Counted from the stretch's first letter, positions 1-8,482 are shown. The stretch is 15,057 nt of DNA from an uncultured bacterium (GCA_905215645.1 CAJMQS010000047.1:1-15057), one strand, 5' to 3'. Notes: a model not told the origin generated them from the letters alone. Made by a program: numbers and translations.

Positions 1-4
1 GACG

Positions 5-51
5 AAGGGGTTGTTGCACGTGTGTGGTTTTCACACGTGCAACAACCCCTT
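5..51. terminator. 20-bp hairpin at the end of the valS-folC-ligase operon
   Basis: Perfect inverted repeat with 20-bp arms at 5-24 and 32-51 and a 7-nt loop. It starts six bases past the TAA stop of the O-antigen-ligase gene. On the plus strand it runs into five T residues. On the minus strand only two T follow before the sequence leaves the GC arm, so it is a better terminator for plus-strand transcription entering from outside, or a partly bidirectional one. The arm begins AAGGGGTTGTTGCA, nearly the same as the hairpin at 8406-8435. Confidence 0.75.
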
Positions 52-56
52 TTTCG

Positions 57-1313
57 TTATATCCTCTTCTTCCGTTCCCGGCTCAGCTGATCCACGATCA
101 GGAGGATGGCATTCCCTGCCCAGAACAGCATGCCCAGCTGGCTGTTGAACAGGGTATGGTCCGTAATTCCGCTGATGAAGATACCCACCAGGGATGCCAT
201 ATAGCCGCAGGCCACTCCGCGGATCCAAGGACGGGCCCGCCGCCGATGCCGGATTTCCCGGGCCAGCCGGAACAGCTGGAACATCACGTACAGGAACAAT
301 AAAAGTCCTGGGATCCCCAGCTCTGCCGTTACATTCAGCAGCAGATTGTGGCTGTGATACATGAATACATCTTCCGCAATGAAAAAGTTGTAATCAGGAA
401 AGGCATAACCATAGCCATACCAGCCCACTCCAAAGGGATGGTCCCGGATCATGTCCAGGGAACTTTCCAAATAGAAGAACCGGAGTTCCGCCGATGTGTC
501 ATGGACGGAAAAAATCGACATGAGCCGTTCCGCCAACTGGTTCCAGAACACGTACAGCACCCCCAGCCCTCCGCCGATGAAGGGCAGGAACGCTTTATGG
601 TAAAAGGCCCCGGCGAAGACAAAGAGCACCCAGAAATAAGCCACCCAGTTCCCCCGGGAGAACGTCAGGATCAGGCAGGCCGTAGCCAAAAGGAAGATCC
701 CTGCCAAAGCCCAGCGGGTCTTCCCGCCTTTAAGCGGAGCGAAGAGCCCTTCACAGTAGGCCACCGTAGTCACCAGGAAGGTCCCTAGGATGTTGGGGTT
801 CACCAGTGTGGAAATGGCCCGCCGGGACAGGTGCTTGAAAGCCTGGTGGTCGATCCATTCCATATTCTGGAGACTGCTGCCGAAAAAGTACTGCCAGATT
901 CCGAAAGCTGCTACCACCCCGGCCGAGATCATGAAGATCTTGATCAAGAACAAGGCCCGGCGGCTGGTGCTGGCATACCGGAGCACCAGATAGAACAGGC
1001 CGGCTTCCTGGCCCACCACCCACAGCCAGTTGAAGGCGCAGGCGGCTGGATTTTCCGACCACAGGGTACTGACCCCACTGAGGAGGAATAGGGCCCACAG
1101 GGGCCGGCTGATGTTCCGGGGAATCTGGATGGCCGGCCAGAACTGCCCGGTCTGCCAGATGTTCACCAGGTTCAGCAGGAAACAAAGCCCAAAGACAAGG
1201 CCAGCGGCCAGCTGGTTCAGGGGAAGGATGAAAAACAGGACACAGAGGACGGCGAAGGTAACCTGGTTCAGGTTCCAGGATGCAGGAAGGCCCCAGCCTC
1301 GTGGTCGTTCCAT
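57..1313 (-). CDS. O-antigen ligase family membrane protein (Wzy_C domain)
   Basis: 418-residue polytopic inner-membrane protein with about ten hydrophobic segments. The Wzy_C/O-antigen-ligase pattern is visible: STLVNPNILG around 168-177, the loop start SRGNW at 219-223, the long periplasmic loop, and HSHNLLLNVTAELGIPG at 320-336, whose histidine is characteristic. Members move undecaprenyl-pyrophosphate-linked glycans to lipid A-core (WaaL), polymerise O-units (Wzy) or glycosylate proteins (PglL). Sequence alone does not separate these, so no symbol is given; WaaL or a related ligase fits a diderm host. The ATG lies 4 nt after the folC TGA, with only a weak GGTGA as ribosome site, which suggests translational coupling. 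It is the last gene of the T-box-controlled valS operon. The cytoplasmic C-terminus is short and basic (RERKKRI). Confidence 0.85.
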   Translation of the reverse strand: MERPRGWGLPASWNLNQVTFAVLCVLFFILPLNQLAAGLVFGLCFLLNLVNIWQTGQFWPAIQIPRNISRPLWALFLLSGVSTLWSENPAACAFNWLWVVGQEAGLFYLVLRYASTSRRALFLIKIFMISAGVVAAFGIWQYFFGSSLQNMEWIDHQAFKHLSRRAISTLVNPNILGTFLVTTVAYCEGLFAPLKGGKTRWALAGIFLLATACLILTFSRGNWVAYFWVLFVFAGAFYHKAFLPFIGGGLGVLYVFWNQLAERLMSIFSVHDTSAELRFFYLESSLDMIRDHPFGVGWYGYGYAFPDYNFFIAEDVFMYHSHNLLLNVTAELGIPGLLLFLYVMFQLFRLAREIRHRRRARPWIRGVACGYMASLVGIFISGITDHTLFNSQLGMLFWAGNAILLIVDQLSRERKKRI

Positions 1314-1317
1314 GCCA

Positions 1318-2598
1318 TCACCGATCCAATCCCAGTTCCTTGAAGGTCCCGATGAGATACAGAGAGCCGCAGACGATCACTACGTCCCCGGGGCCGGCTT
1401 CCCCCACCGCCCGGCGGTAGGCAGCCGTCAGGTCCTCCATGGGCACCGCGTTCTTGTGGAGCCGCTGGGCCAATTTTTCCGGTTTCTCTGACCGGTCTCC
1501 CTCATGGGCCAATACCGTATAGATGGTGTCCTCCGGCCGGAACAGGATATCCGAGACTTGGCTCACATCTTTGTCCGCCATCATGCCGAACACATAGATC
1601 CGCCGAGCTTTGGGATAGTACTCATCCAACGCCTTCCGGAGCACCGTCACCCCGGAGGGATTGTGGGCCCCGTCCAGGATGATATCCGGATCCCGATGGA
1701 TCCGCTCCAGCCGTCCCGGCCACCGGGCCGCCTCCATACCCCGGAGCATGGCCGCCTCATCAGGCACTCCGTGCTTATCCCGGAGGATTTCCGCTGCTGT
1801 CAGGGCCGCTGCTCCATTGAGGATCTGATGCTCCCCGGGCAGATGGATGACCGCTTCCATTTCTTTCTCACCCAGCCGGTACAGGAAAGTCTGGGCCTCC
1901 ATGGAACTGGTCAGTTTTTCTGCTGTAAAATCTTCTCCATAGACGTAAAGAGGCGCGTGATTGGCTTCTGCCGCGGCCCGGATCACCGTAAGGGCCTTGC
2001 CTTCCGCCTCCGTCACCACCGGCACCCCCGGCTTGATGATCCCGGCCTTCTGGGCGGCAATGGCTTCGATGGTCTTCCCCAGCCGGTCCGTATGTTCCAG
2101 GGTCACATTAGTGATCACCGAAACTTCCGGAGTGATGATGTTGGTGGAATCCCACAGGCCTCCCATCCCCACTTCGATTACCGCACAATCCACCTGTTTT
2201 TCCGCGAAATACAGGAAACCCATAGCAGTGATGAATTCGAACTGGGTGGGCTGTTCACCCCCAGCAGCCAGGTACTTTTCCAGGGCTTCTTTGGTCCGTT
2301 CTGTAACGGCGGCAAAGTCTCCATTGGAGATTTCCTGCCCGTCCAGGCAGATCCGCTCGTTATAGCGGACAAAGTGGGGAGAGGTATAGCTCCCCACCCG
2401 GAGCCCCGCCTGCTGGAGCATATTGGCCAGAAAAGAGGTGACACTGCCCTTGCCGTTGGTCCCGGTCACATGGATGGTCCGGATTTTCCGTTCCGGATGA
2501 TCCAGCTGAGCCGCCAGGCCCTGGATCCGTTCCATGCCCAGATGGATGCCGAACTTGCCCAGGCTTTCTACGTATGCTACTGCGGCCGAATAATCCAT
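1318..2598 (-). CDS. folC: Bifunctional folylpolyglutamate / dihydrofolate synthase
   Basis: 426 residues, normal length for FolC. Cytosolic Mur-ligase-fold enzyme that adds glutamate to folates with ATP and, in many bacteria, also joins dihydropteroate to glutamate. Seen: P-loop GTNGKGS at 46-52, the family SPHFVRYNERI segment at 73-83, the FEFITAMGFLYFA stretch at 120-132, IEVGMGG at 141-147, NVTLEHTDRLG at 164-174, the AAQKAGIIKP segment whose K184 is the usual carbamylated lysine, and the C-terminal LDGAHNP at 308-314. The start has a clear AAAGGAG site 6-7 nt upstream. It lies 19 nt after valS and 4 nt before the ligase, so it is the middle gene of that operon. Whether it has dihydrofolate synthase activity as well cannot be told from motifs alone. 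Confidence 0.96.
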   Translation of the reverse strand: MDYSAAVAYVESLGKFGIHLGMERIQGLAAQLDHPERKIRTIHVTGTNGKGSVTSFLANMLQQAGLRVGSYTSPHFVRYNERICLDGQEISNGDFAAVTERTKEALEKYLAAGGEQPTQFEFITAMGFLYFAEKQVDCAVIEVGMGGLWDSTNIITPEVSVITNVTLEHTDRLGKTIEAIAAQKAGIIKPGVPVVTEAEGKALTVIRAAAEANHAPLYVYGEDFTAEKLTSSMEAQTFLYRLGEKEMEAVIHLPGEHQILNGAAALTAAEILRDKHGVPDEAAMLRGMEAARWPGRLERIHRDPDIILDGAHNPSGVTVLRKALDEYYPKARRIYVFGMMADKDVSQVSDILFRPEDTIYTVLAHEGDRSEKPEKLAQRLHKNAVPMEDLTAAYRRAVGEAGPGDVVIVCGSLYLIGTFKELGLDR

Positions 2599-2617
2599 AG
2601 GTCTGCTCCTTTCCCTT

Positions 2618-5272
2618 TTACAGGCTGCGCAGGGTTGCGATCCGTTCTTTCAGGCCGTCGATCCGCGCCAGGATCTCCGTTTGCTTGGTCTTTTCCTTTT
2701 CCACCACTTCCGCAGGTGCCTTAGCCAGGAAGTTCTGATTGCTCAGTTTTCCGGCCGTCCGCTTGGCTTCTTTTTCGGCGCCGTCCAGTTCCTTCTGGAG
2801 ACGGGCCAATTCCTTTTCCACATCGATGAGTCCTTTGAGAGGCAGGTATACCTTGGCCCCGTTGACCACAGCCGCCATGGCATTTTCCGGGGCAGTATCT
2901 TCCATGCCTCCCAGGGTCAGGGTATCTACCGTGCCCAGCTGCCGGATATAATCCCCGTTGGCCGCAAAGACAGCTTTCAGGTCTTCGTCCACCAGCACCG
3001 TCGCCGGAGCCTTGTGGCCGGGAGCTGCATTCACTTCCGCCCGCATGTTCCGGATGGCTTTGATCACGTCCATGACGGCAGTCATCTGTTTTTCCACCGT
3101 ATCATCCATCAGGTTGTCGTCCGCCACCGGCCAAGGAGCAATCATGATGCTCTGGCCATCATGGGGCAGATGCTGCCAGATTTCTTCCGTAATGAAGGGC
3201 ATATAAGGATGGAGCAGCTTCATAGCATCGCCCAGCACCCGGCACAGCACCGTCTGGGCCGTAGCCCGTGCTGCCGCGTTTTCCCGGTCATAGAGACGGG
3301 GTTTGGCCAATTCGATGTACCAGTCGCACACTTCGCCCCAGATGAAGTCGTAGATCAGCCGGCCGGCTTCGCCCAGTTCGAATTTTTCCATATAGTTGGA
3401 TACATCCCGGATGGTATGCTGGAGCCGGGACAGGATCCATTTGTCCGCCAGGGTCAGGGGTGCTTTTTCTGCATCCTTGTCATAACCGTCCAGGTTCATG
3501 AGAGCGAACCGGGATGCATTCCAGATCTTGTTAGCAAAGTTCCGGGTGCTTTCGATCCGGTTCCAGTAGAAACGCATGTCATTCCCCGGTGTGTTGCCGG
3601 TGATCAGCATGAACCGCAGGGTATCCGCCCCATACTTATCCACCACTTCCACCGGGTCGATGCCGTTGCCCAGGGATTTGCTCATCTTCCGGCCCTGTTC
3701 ATCCCGGACCAGGCCATGGATGAATACGTGCTTGAAAGGTTCCTTGCCCATGAATTCTTCACCCATGGTGATCATCCGGGCTACCCAGAAGAAAATGATG
3801 TCGTAGCCGGTGACCAGTACACTGGTGGGATACCAGTGTTCCAATTCTTCCGTCTTATCCGGCCAGCCGAACGTAGAGAAGGGCCACAGGCCGGAGCTGA
3901 ACCAGGTGTCCAGACAGTCTTCTTCCTGATGGATGTGGGTGCTGCCGCATTTGGGGCATGCTGTCAGATCCGTCCGGGAAGCAGCCACTTCTCCGCAGTC
4001 GTCACAGTACCAGACCGGGATCCGGTGCCCCCACCAGATCTGCCGGGAAATGCACCAGTCATGGATATTTTCCATCCACTGGAGATAGGTATTGGTGAAC
4101 CGGCTGGGGACGAATTCCGTATGGCCTTCGGTGACACATTTGATGGCAGCTTCTGCCAGAGGTTTCATCTTTACGAACCACTGGGTGGAGACCATGGGTT
4201 CCACCACATGGTGGCAGCGCTGGCAGTGGCCTACAGAGTGGGGAGCATCTTCGATTTTCACCAGAAGGCCCATGTCCTTCAGATCCTGGACGATGTGCTT
4301 CCGGCATTCGTACCGGTCTTCCCCTTCATATTTGCCGGCTTCCTTGGTCATCTTCCCGTCCAGGCCGATGACTACGATCTGTTCCAGGTTGTGCCGCTGT
4401 CCTACTTCATAGTCGTTGGGGTCATGAGCCGGAGTGATCTTCACAGCGCCGGTACCGAATTCCAGGTCCACATATTCGTCAGCGATGATGGGGATCTCCC
4501 GGTCCGTGGTGGGCAGTGCGATTTTCTTCCCGACCAGGCTGCCGTACCGTTCATCCTTGGGGTTCACGGCCACAGCGGTATCCCCGGGGATGGTTTCCGG
4601 ACGGCTGGTGGCGATGGTCAGGTACTGGTCTTTTTCCCCCACGATGGGATATTTGATGTACCACAGGGCACCGGGATCATCCTGGTGTTCCACTTCCACA
4701 TCGGAAAGGGCCGTGCGGCAGTTGACGCACCAGTTGATCATCCGGGTGCCTTTGTAGATCAGTCCCTTTTCATAAAGGCTCACGAAAGCTTCCCGGACCG
4801 CCCGGCTCAGACCCTCGTCCATGGTGAACCGCTGCCGGTCCCAATCGCAGGAAATCCCCAGGCTTTTCAGCTGACTGACAATCTCATCCCCGTAGGCTTC
4901 CTTCCACTTCCAAACCCGTTTCACGAATTCTTCCCGGCCCAGGTCGTACCGGGTCAGGCCTTCCTTCTTCTTCAGTTCTTCTTCCACCTTGATCTGGGTG
5001 GCCAGGCCCGCATGGTCATAGCCCGGCAGCCAGCAGGTGTTGTCCCCCAGCATCCGATGCCAGCGCACCAGGATGTCCTGGAGGGTATTGTCCAGGGCAT
5101 GGCCCATGTGGAGCTTGCCGGTAATGTTGGGAGGCGGGATCACCACACTGAAGGGTTTCCGGCTCTTGTCCACCGGCTGATGGAAAAAGCCGTGTTCGAT
5201 CCAATATGCATACCATTTTTTCTCCACCGCAGCCGGATCATAGACTTTGGGGATGTTGTTTTCTTCTGCCAT
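2618..5272 (-). CDS. valS: Valyl-tRNA synthetase
   Basis: 884 residues, full length for bacterial ValRS, a class Ia enzyme that charges tRNA-Val and hydrolyses mischarged Thr-tRNA-Val. Seen: PPPNITGKLHMGHAL with the HIGH-type HMGH at 55-58, the CP1 editing domain roughly 200-350 (TSRPET at 222-227, GTGAVKITPAHDPND at 273-287), cysteine pairs of zinc-binding type (CQRC near 350, then CDDC and CPKC at 423-442), KMSKS at 529-533, the anticodon-binding helical domain, and a charged C-terminal coiled-coil arm from about 818. The ATG follows AAGGAGG that directly adjoins the T tract of the leader terminator. It is the first gene of the valS-folC-ligase operon and is controlled by the T-box upstream. 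Confidence 0.98.
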   Translation of the reverse strand: MAEENNIPKVYDPAAVEKKWYAYWIEHGFFHQPVDKSRKPFSVVIPPPNITGKLHMGHALDNTLQDILVRWHRMLGDNTCWLPGYDHAGLATQIKVEEELKKKEGLTRYDLGREEFVKRVWKWKEAYGDEIVSQLKSLGISCDWDRQRFTMDEGLSRAVREAFVSLYEKGLIYKGTRMINWCVNCRTALSDVEVEHQDDPGALWYIKYPIVGEKDQYLTIATSRPETIPGDTAVAVNPKDERYGSLVGKKIALPTTDREIPIIADEYVDLEFGTGAVKITPAHDPNDYEVGQRHNLEQIVVIGLDGKMTKEAGKYEGEDRYECRKHIVQDLKDMGLLVKIEDAPHSVGHCQRCHHVVEPMVSTQWFVKMKPLAEAAIKCVTEGHTEFVPSRFTNTYLQWMENIHDWCISRQIWWGHRIPVWYCDDCGEVAASRTDLTACPKCGSTHIHQEEDCLDTWFSSGLWPFSTFGWPDKTEELEHWYPTSVLVTGYDIIFFWVARMITMGEEFMGKEPFKHVFIHGLVRDEQGRKMSKSLGNGIDPVEVVDKYGADTLRFMLITGNTPGNDMRFYWNRIESTRNFANKIWNASRFALMNLDGYDKDAEKAPLTLADKWILSRLQHTIRDVSNYMEKFELGEAGRLIYDFIWGEVCDWYIELAKPRLYDRENAAARATAQTVLCRVLGDAMKLLHPYMPFITEEIWQHLPHDGQSIMIAPWPVADDNLMDDTVEKQMTAVMDVIKAIRNMRAEVNAAPGHKAPATVLVDEDLKAVFAANGDYIRQLGTVDTLTLGGMEDTAPENAMAAVVNGAKVYLPLKGLIDVEKELARLQKELDGAEKEAKRTAGKLSNQNFLAKAPAEVVEKEKTKQTEILARIDGLKERIATLRSL

Positions 5273-5286
5273 AAATCTGCCTCCTT

Positions 5287-5522
5287 AAAAAAATAAACCC
5301 GTCCTGCTGTATAGGACGAGTTGTTCGCGGTACCACCTACATTCTCAATTGCTTGAGCACCTCTGTGGCGTAACGTGCCAAAACGGGTACGGCTCACCAC
5401 CGTACCGGCTCCCGGATGACTTCCAGCGCATTGCCCGGATGCTTCCACCACCCGCATCCTCTCTGTCAGTGCAAGGGGCGCTGTACTCCTTCCCTTCATG
5501 GCCTTTGACTGTATGGTCGTAT
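5287..5522 (-). promoter_or_regulatory. T-box riboswitch (valine) of the valS operon
   Basis: Leader RNA between the valS promoter and gene. Read on the minus strand it contains the stem I GA-motif CAGAGAGG with GGGTGGTGGAAGC, then GGAAGTCATCCGGGAGC. By position in the family the specifier codon is GTC (5420-5418), a valine codon. It continues with a strong hairpin GGTACGG/CCGTACC, then the T-box proper GTAGGTGGTACCGCG (5340-5326). The antiterminator bulge TGGT pairs with an ACCA acceptor end, as expected for tRNA-Val. The competing terminator is CGTCCT (5318-5313) with AGGACG (5305-5300), followed by a T-rich run to 5287. Uncharged tRNA-Val should stabilise the antiterminator and switch on valS, folC and the ligase. 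Confidence 0.93.
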
Positions 5523-5528
5523 GGAGTC

Positions 5529-5557
5529 ATTGTAACAAGGGAGGATTTTTTTGTCAA
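5529..5557 (-). promoter_or_regulatory. Promoter of the valS operon
   Basis: Minus-strand TTGACA (5557-5552), exactly 17 bp spacer, TACAAT (5534-5529). It is a near-perfect housekeeping sigma promoter that would start transcription at about 5522, just upstream of T-box stem I. Confidence 0.9.
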
Positions 5558-5571
5558 TGGGAAATGAAGAG

Positions 5572-5676
5572 GTCAGACCGGCCCTTTAGGCCTTTCAGAA
5601 GTCAGACTTCAGCTTGCCTGCAATAAACAGTCCGAACCTGCATCTCATTCGAACAAAGCTGACGTCTGACGTCTCC
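5572..5676. repeat. Imperfect inverted repeat between valS promoter and VWA gene
   Basis: Arms at 5598-5615 and 5656-5673 are 18 nt each and match at 16 of 18 positions when paired, with a 40-nt loop. GTCAGAC or its complement occurs at 5572-5578, 5601-5607 and 5664-5670. No T tract follows, so it is not a classical terminator for the VWA gene. It may be a dispersed palindromic (REP-like) unit or an mRNA-end stabiliser. The 144-bp gap it occupies has no convincing gene. Confidence 0.5.
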
Positions 5677-5704
5677 AAGTCCCCAGGGGCCGTATTTGAC
5701 ATCT

Positions 5705-7429
5705 TTACAAACTCTCGATCTGCCGGCACAGCATCTTGCCCACGCTGTCGGCCATTTTGTCCAAATCCCTGACTTCCACACAGTCTTCCCCGAAGATTTT
5801 CCGGGCATCTTTCATGATGTGCTGATTCTCCCCGTTGATGAGCCCGATGATCCGGATCCCTTCTCTGCGGAGGCTGGCGGCTTCATCGGCCGTGTTGGCC
5901 ACGGCTTTTTCGTCCCGGTATTCCGAAGAACTGAACAGGCCGTCCCCCACCAGAGGCTTGTCGTCGTTGGGTTCCGCATCAGTGAGCATGATCAGGATCT
6001 TCCTGGTCTGGGTAAAGTCCCCCATCAGCTGCCGGGCACCGCGGAGAGCCAAGCCGTCCCGGTTCCAGCCGGTGGCTACATAGTTGAAGATATTGGTGCA
6101 CCGCTTCTTGTCGGCATAATCTTTGAATAGGGTGAGCACCGTATAGTTCCGCAGGGTACAGAAGGAATACACCTGATAAGGGATCCCGCACTGTCGCAGG
6201 CTTTCGGCAATCACATAGGCCTGGGAAGCGATCACCTGCTGGTATTCCCCCCGGGAAGCGGAAGCATCCAGCATCAGGTCTACGGTGAAATCCGGACTGG
6301 AGACCGTTTCCCGTTCAAAGAACACCCGGCTGTCATTCACCTTCAGGGCCCGCCATACCAGTCCCGGCACCAGTTCTCCTTCTTTGGCCGGCACCGGCAG
6401 CCGGGTCTGGGCCATACGCATGACGCTCCGGAGCTGATGGGTGAGCCGGGCTATGCTCTTCCGGCACTGTTCCCCATGATCCTTATAATAGGACAGATTC
6501 TTCACCCTCTGGGCATGGGCCCCCTGGAGCCAGCGGGAAGCTTCCCCAGTGGCTCCCTTGCTGCCCAGACGGCCCCGGGTAAAGTGCAGGTGGCAGCCCC
6601 GATGGGGCCCGTTGCACCAGGCCTGGTCGATGTCCAGCATTTTTCGGGGCGGATAGATGCTGGCCCCGAAACAATCGATGATGTAGTTGTAGTTTTCCGA
6701 GGCCGTCTGGCCGGTGATGATGGCCATCAGCCCATTGTGAGCGTTTTTCCCGGCCAGGATATCCATGGCCTGTTTCTTGGAATAGAGGAAATTGAACACG
6801 CTTTCCTGCTTCCGGAACACATGGGGCAGCAGCCAGTCAATGAAATCTCCCAGCCCTTTGCTGATGATGACCTTTTCCAGGCTTTCCCGGACCAGGAAAT
6901 GGGAGACGAAGTACTTTTTGGTGATCTTCCGGAAGTGGTCGCACAGCTGCTGGGTATCCCAGGAAGGATCGAAACACAGGTTGGCATAGAGCCCCTTGGC
7001 CCAGGGGTCATGGAGATCCAGCCCTTCCCCCAGCACTTCATGCCACCGGGCCGCCTGCATCTCGTGGGCCACTCCGGTCTTATCCAGTTTGGTGCCATCG
7101 AAATAGGCCCGGGCATGCTGCTTCCGGAGGTAGGGCAGCACCGGCCGTACCGGCGCCTCCTTGGCATAAGTGGCATATTCCAGCCCCAGCCAAAATAAGT
7201 CCGTAAACGTATCCCGGAGGGCACTGTCTTCCATCTCTTCGAACATCTGATGGATCAGCTTCACATCATAATACTTCCGGGTAAAGCCCACCACCGCATT
7301 CAGGTACAGATCCGGGGTACCGCTTTCCGTATAGGCCAGGAAATCCGGATCGAAATGATAATCCCAGGATACATCCCATACGATATTCAAAGCACGGCGG
7401 CGTTTGGCATCGTACTTCAGCTTCGCCAT
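5705..7429 (-). CDS. NorD/CoxE-like VWA-domain protein paired with MoxR ATPase
   Basis: 574-residue cytosolic protein. The C-terminal third is a von Willebrand factor A domain: MIDAS motif DASAS at 388-392, TGWNRDGLALRGA at 453-465 supplying the later metal-site residues, and KILIMLTDAEPNDD at 477-490. This spacing, and the LTDxEPND signature, resemble NorD and CobT-type VWA proteins. The first 380 residues are a long, mostly helical region I do not recognise, containing a Cys/His-rich stretch (WCNGPHRGCHLHF, 271-283). Such proteins work with MoxR AAA+ ATPases to insert cofactors or remodel enzyme complexes. The ATPase gene ends 6 nt upstream, so the two are co-transcribed. The client is unknown; no metalloenzyme is adjacent. 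Confidence 0.85.
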   Translation of the reverse strand: MAKLKYDAKRRRALNIVWDVSWDYHFDPDFLAYTESGTPDLYLNAVVGFTRKYYDVKLIHQMFEEMEDSALRDTFTDLFWLGLEYATYAKEAPVRPVLPYLRKQHARAYFDGTKLDKTGVAHEMQAARWHEVLGEGLDLHDPWAKGLYANLCFDPSWDTQQLCDHFRKITKKYFVSHFLVRESLEKVIISKGLGDFIDWLLPHVFRKQESVFNFLYSKKQAMDILAGKNAHNGLMAIITGQTASENYNYIIDCFGASIYPPRKMLDIDQAWCNGPHRGCHLHFTRGRLGSKGATGEASRWLQGAHAQRVKNLSYYKDHGEQCRKSIARLTHQLRSVMRMAQTRLPVPAKEGELVPGLVWRALKVNDSRVFFERETVSSPDFTVDLMLDASASRGEYQQVIASQAYVIAESLRQCGIPYQVYSFCTLRNYTVLTLFKDYADKKRCTNIFNYVATGWNRDGLALRGARQLMGDFTQTRKILIMLTDAEPNDDKPLVGDGLFSSSEYRDEKAVANTADEAASLRREGIRIIGLINGENQHIMKDARKIFGEDCVEVRDLDKMADSVGKMLCRQIESL

Positions 7430-7435
7430 GATCCA

Positions 7436-8350
7436 TCATCCCTCGAAGATTTCTTCTTTGGTGTAATTGCCAGGGATATGGAGATTGATCACGTCCCGGA
7501 TCAGCCCCGGTTCATATTCATCGAAGGATTTGTTGACGATTCCCAGATCCAGGGCCTTGTGGGCTTCCAGTCCGGCTTCCATCAGATGGATGGCATCCAG
7601 CATCCCCCGCAAGTCCAGAGCTTTTTCCGAAATTTCGCTTTCCTGGCATTTCTTTTCCAAGTCTTTGAAGATCTGACAGAATGCCTTCCGGGCTTCACTC
7701 CGGAGAGCAGGGAATTCGTCCTTCAGCAGCCGTTCCAGGGATTCCATGGAAATGGTGGGCAGCTGGATTACGGCGAACCGGGAGGCCAGGGCTTCGTTCA
7801 ATTCTCGGGTACCGGAATAGCCGTAATTCATGGTAGCGATGAACCGACAGGCAGGGTCTGCATGGAGCAGATCATAGCCCGGGATATCCACCGTGTGGCG
7901 GAAATCCAGCAGAGAATGGAGCACGGCCATGGCTTCGTTCCGGGCCATGTTGATCTCATCGAATACCCCGAAGCCCCCTTTCACCGCACACTGGTACACC
8001 GGTCCCGGCCGGAATTCCACTTCTCCGTTTTTGAAGGTGTCCGTGCCCAGCATCCCGGTAGCATCCATGTTGATGTGGAAGGAAACGTTCCACATAGGCC
8101 GTCCGAATACGGCAGCCAGGTTCTCTGCCAGCACGTTCTTCCCGGTAGCTTTGGGTCCTGCCAGCAGCAGGTTCTGTCCGCACAACAGGGCCGCAATAGC
8201 CTCTTCCCACACATCTTTCCCGTAATAATGGAAATGAGGGACAGGGATACGGGGCTGGAGTTCCGGCGGTGCCGGAAACTCTTTCCGATAATTTTCCACG
8301 CCCTGGATCAGATCCGGGCTGATTTTCTCTTCTTTTAAAAAGCTCAGCAT
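7436..8350 (-). CDS. MoxR-family AAA+ ATPase
   Basis: 304 residues, typical length for MoxR/NorQ/CoxD ATPases. Seen: Walker A GPKATGKN at 65-72, Walker B GVFDE at 128-132, sensor 1 region IATMNYGYSGTRELNEALASRF at 171-192 with N175, and a sensor 2 arginine in LDLRGML near 248. The family acts as a hexameric chaperone that, with a VWA partner, activates or loads metal centres in other enzymes. The partner is the next gene, 6 nt downstream. The start has GAGGGGAG about 9 nt upstream, and an extended -10 promoter lies just before. Unusually, no substrate enzyme (norCB, coxL, methanol dehydrogenase) is in view, so the physiological role is open. Confidence 0.9.
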   Translation of the reverse strand: MLSFLKEEKISPDLIQGVENYRKEFPAPPELQPRIPVPHFHYYGKDVWEEAIAALLCGQNLLLAGPKATGKNVLAENLAAVFGRPMWNVSFHINMDATGMLGTDTFKNGEVEFRPGPVYQCAVKGGFGVFDEINMARNEAMAVLHSLLDFRHTVDIPGYDLLHADPACRFIATMNYGYSGTRELNEALASRFAVIQLPTISMESLERLLKDEFPALRSEARKAFCQIFKDLEKKCQESEISEKALDLRGMLDAIHLMEAGLEAHKALDLGIVNKSFDEYEPGLIRDVINLHIPGNYTKEEIFEG

Positions 8351-8393
8351 GACAGCGGCTCCCCTCGATTAACAATTCCTTGAATCATCCCTT

Positions 8394-8402
8394 ATTATAG
8401 CA
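8394..8402 (-). promoter_or_regulatory. Extended -10 promoter for the MoxR-VWA pair
   Basis: Minus-strand TGCTATAAT, a consensus TATAAT (8399-8394) with the TGn extension. No good -35 is present at 16-18 bp; that place is occupied by the hairpin at 8406-8435. The 5-prime leader would be about 35 nt. Confidence 0.65.
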
Positions 8403-8403
8403 C

Positions 8404-8435
8404 AAAAGGGGCTGTTGCATGCGCAACAGCCCCTT
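8404..8435 (-). terminator. Intrinsic terminator after the DUF805 gene
   Basis: Perfect 13-bp stem (8406-8418 with 8423-8435) and ATGC tetraloop, followed on the minus strand by TTTT. It lies 47 nt past the DUF805 stop. The arm AAGGGGCTGTTGC is almost the same as the arm of the hairpin at 5-51. The T tract merges into the extended -10 of the next promoter. Confidence 0.8.
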
Positions 8436-8482
8436 GTCAGCGTCCAGCAGTCGACGGTCAGCTGCTCGATGCAGCAAGCCCT

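Noticed and set aside
2681..5296. Very long open frame (about 870 codons) on the plus strand opposite valS, and another (1504-2724) opposite folC
   Set aside because: They mirror the codon bias of strongly conserved minus-strand genes, give His/Pro/Gln-rich sequences without any domain, and lack ribosome sites.
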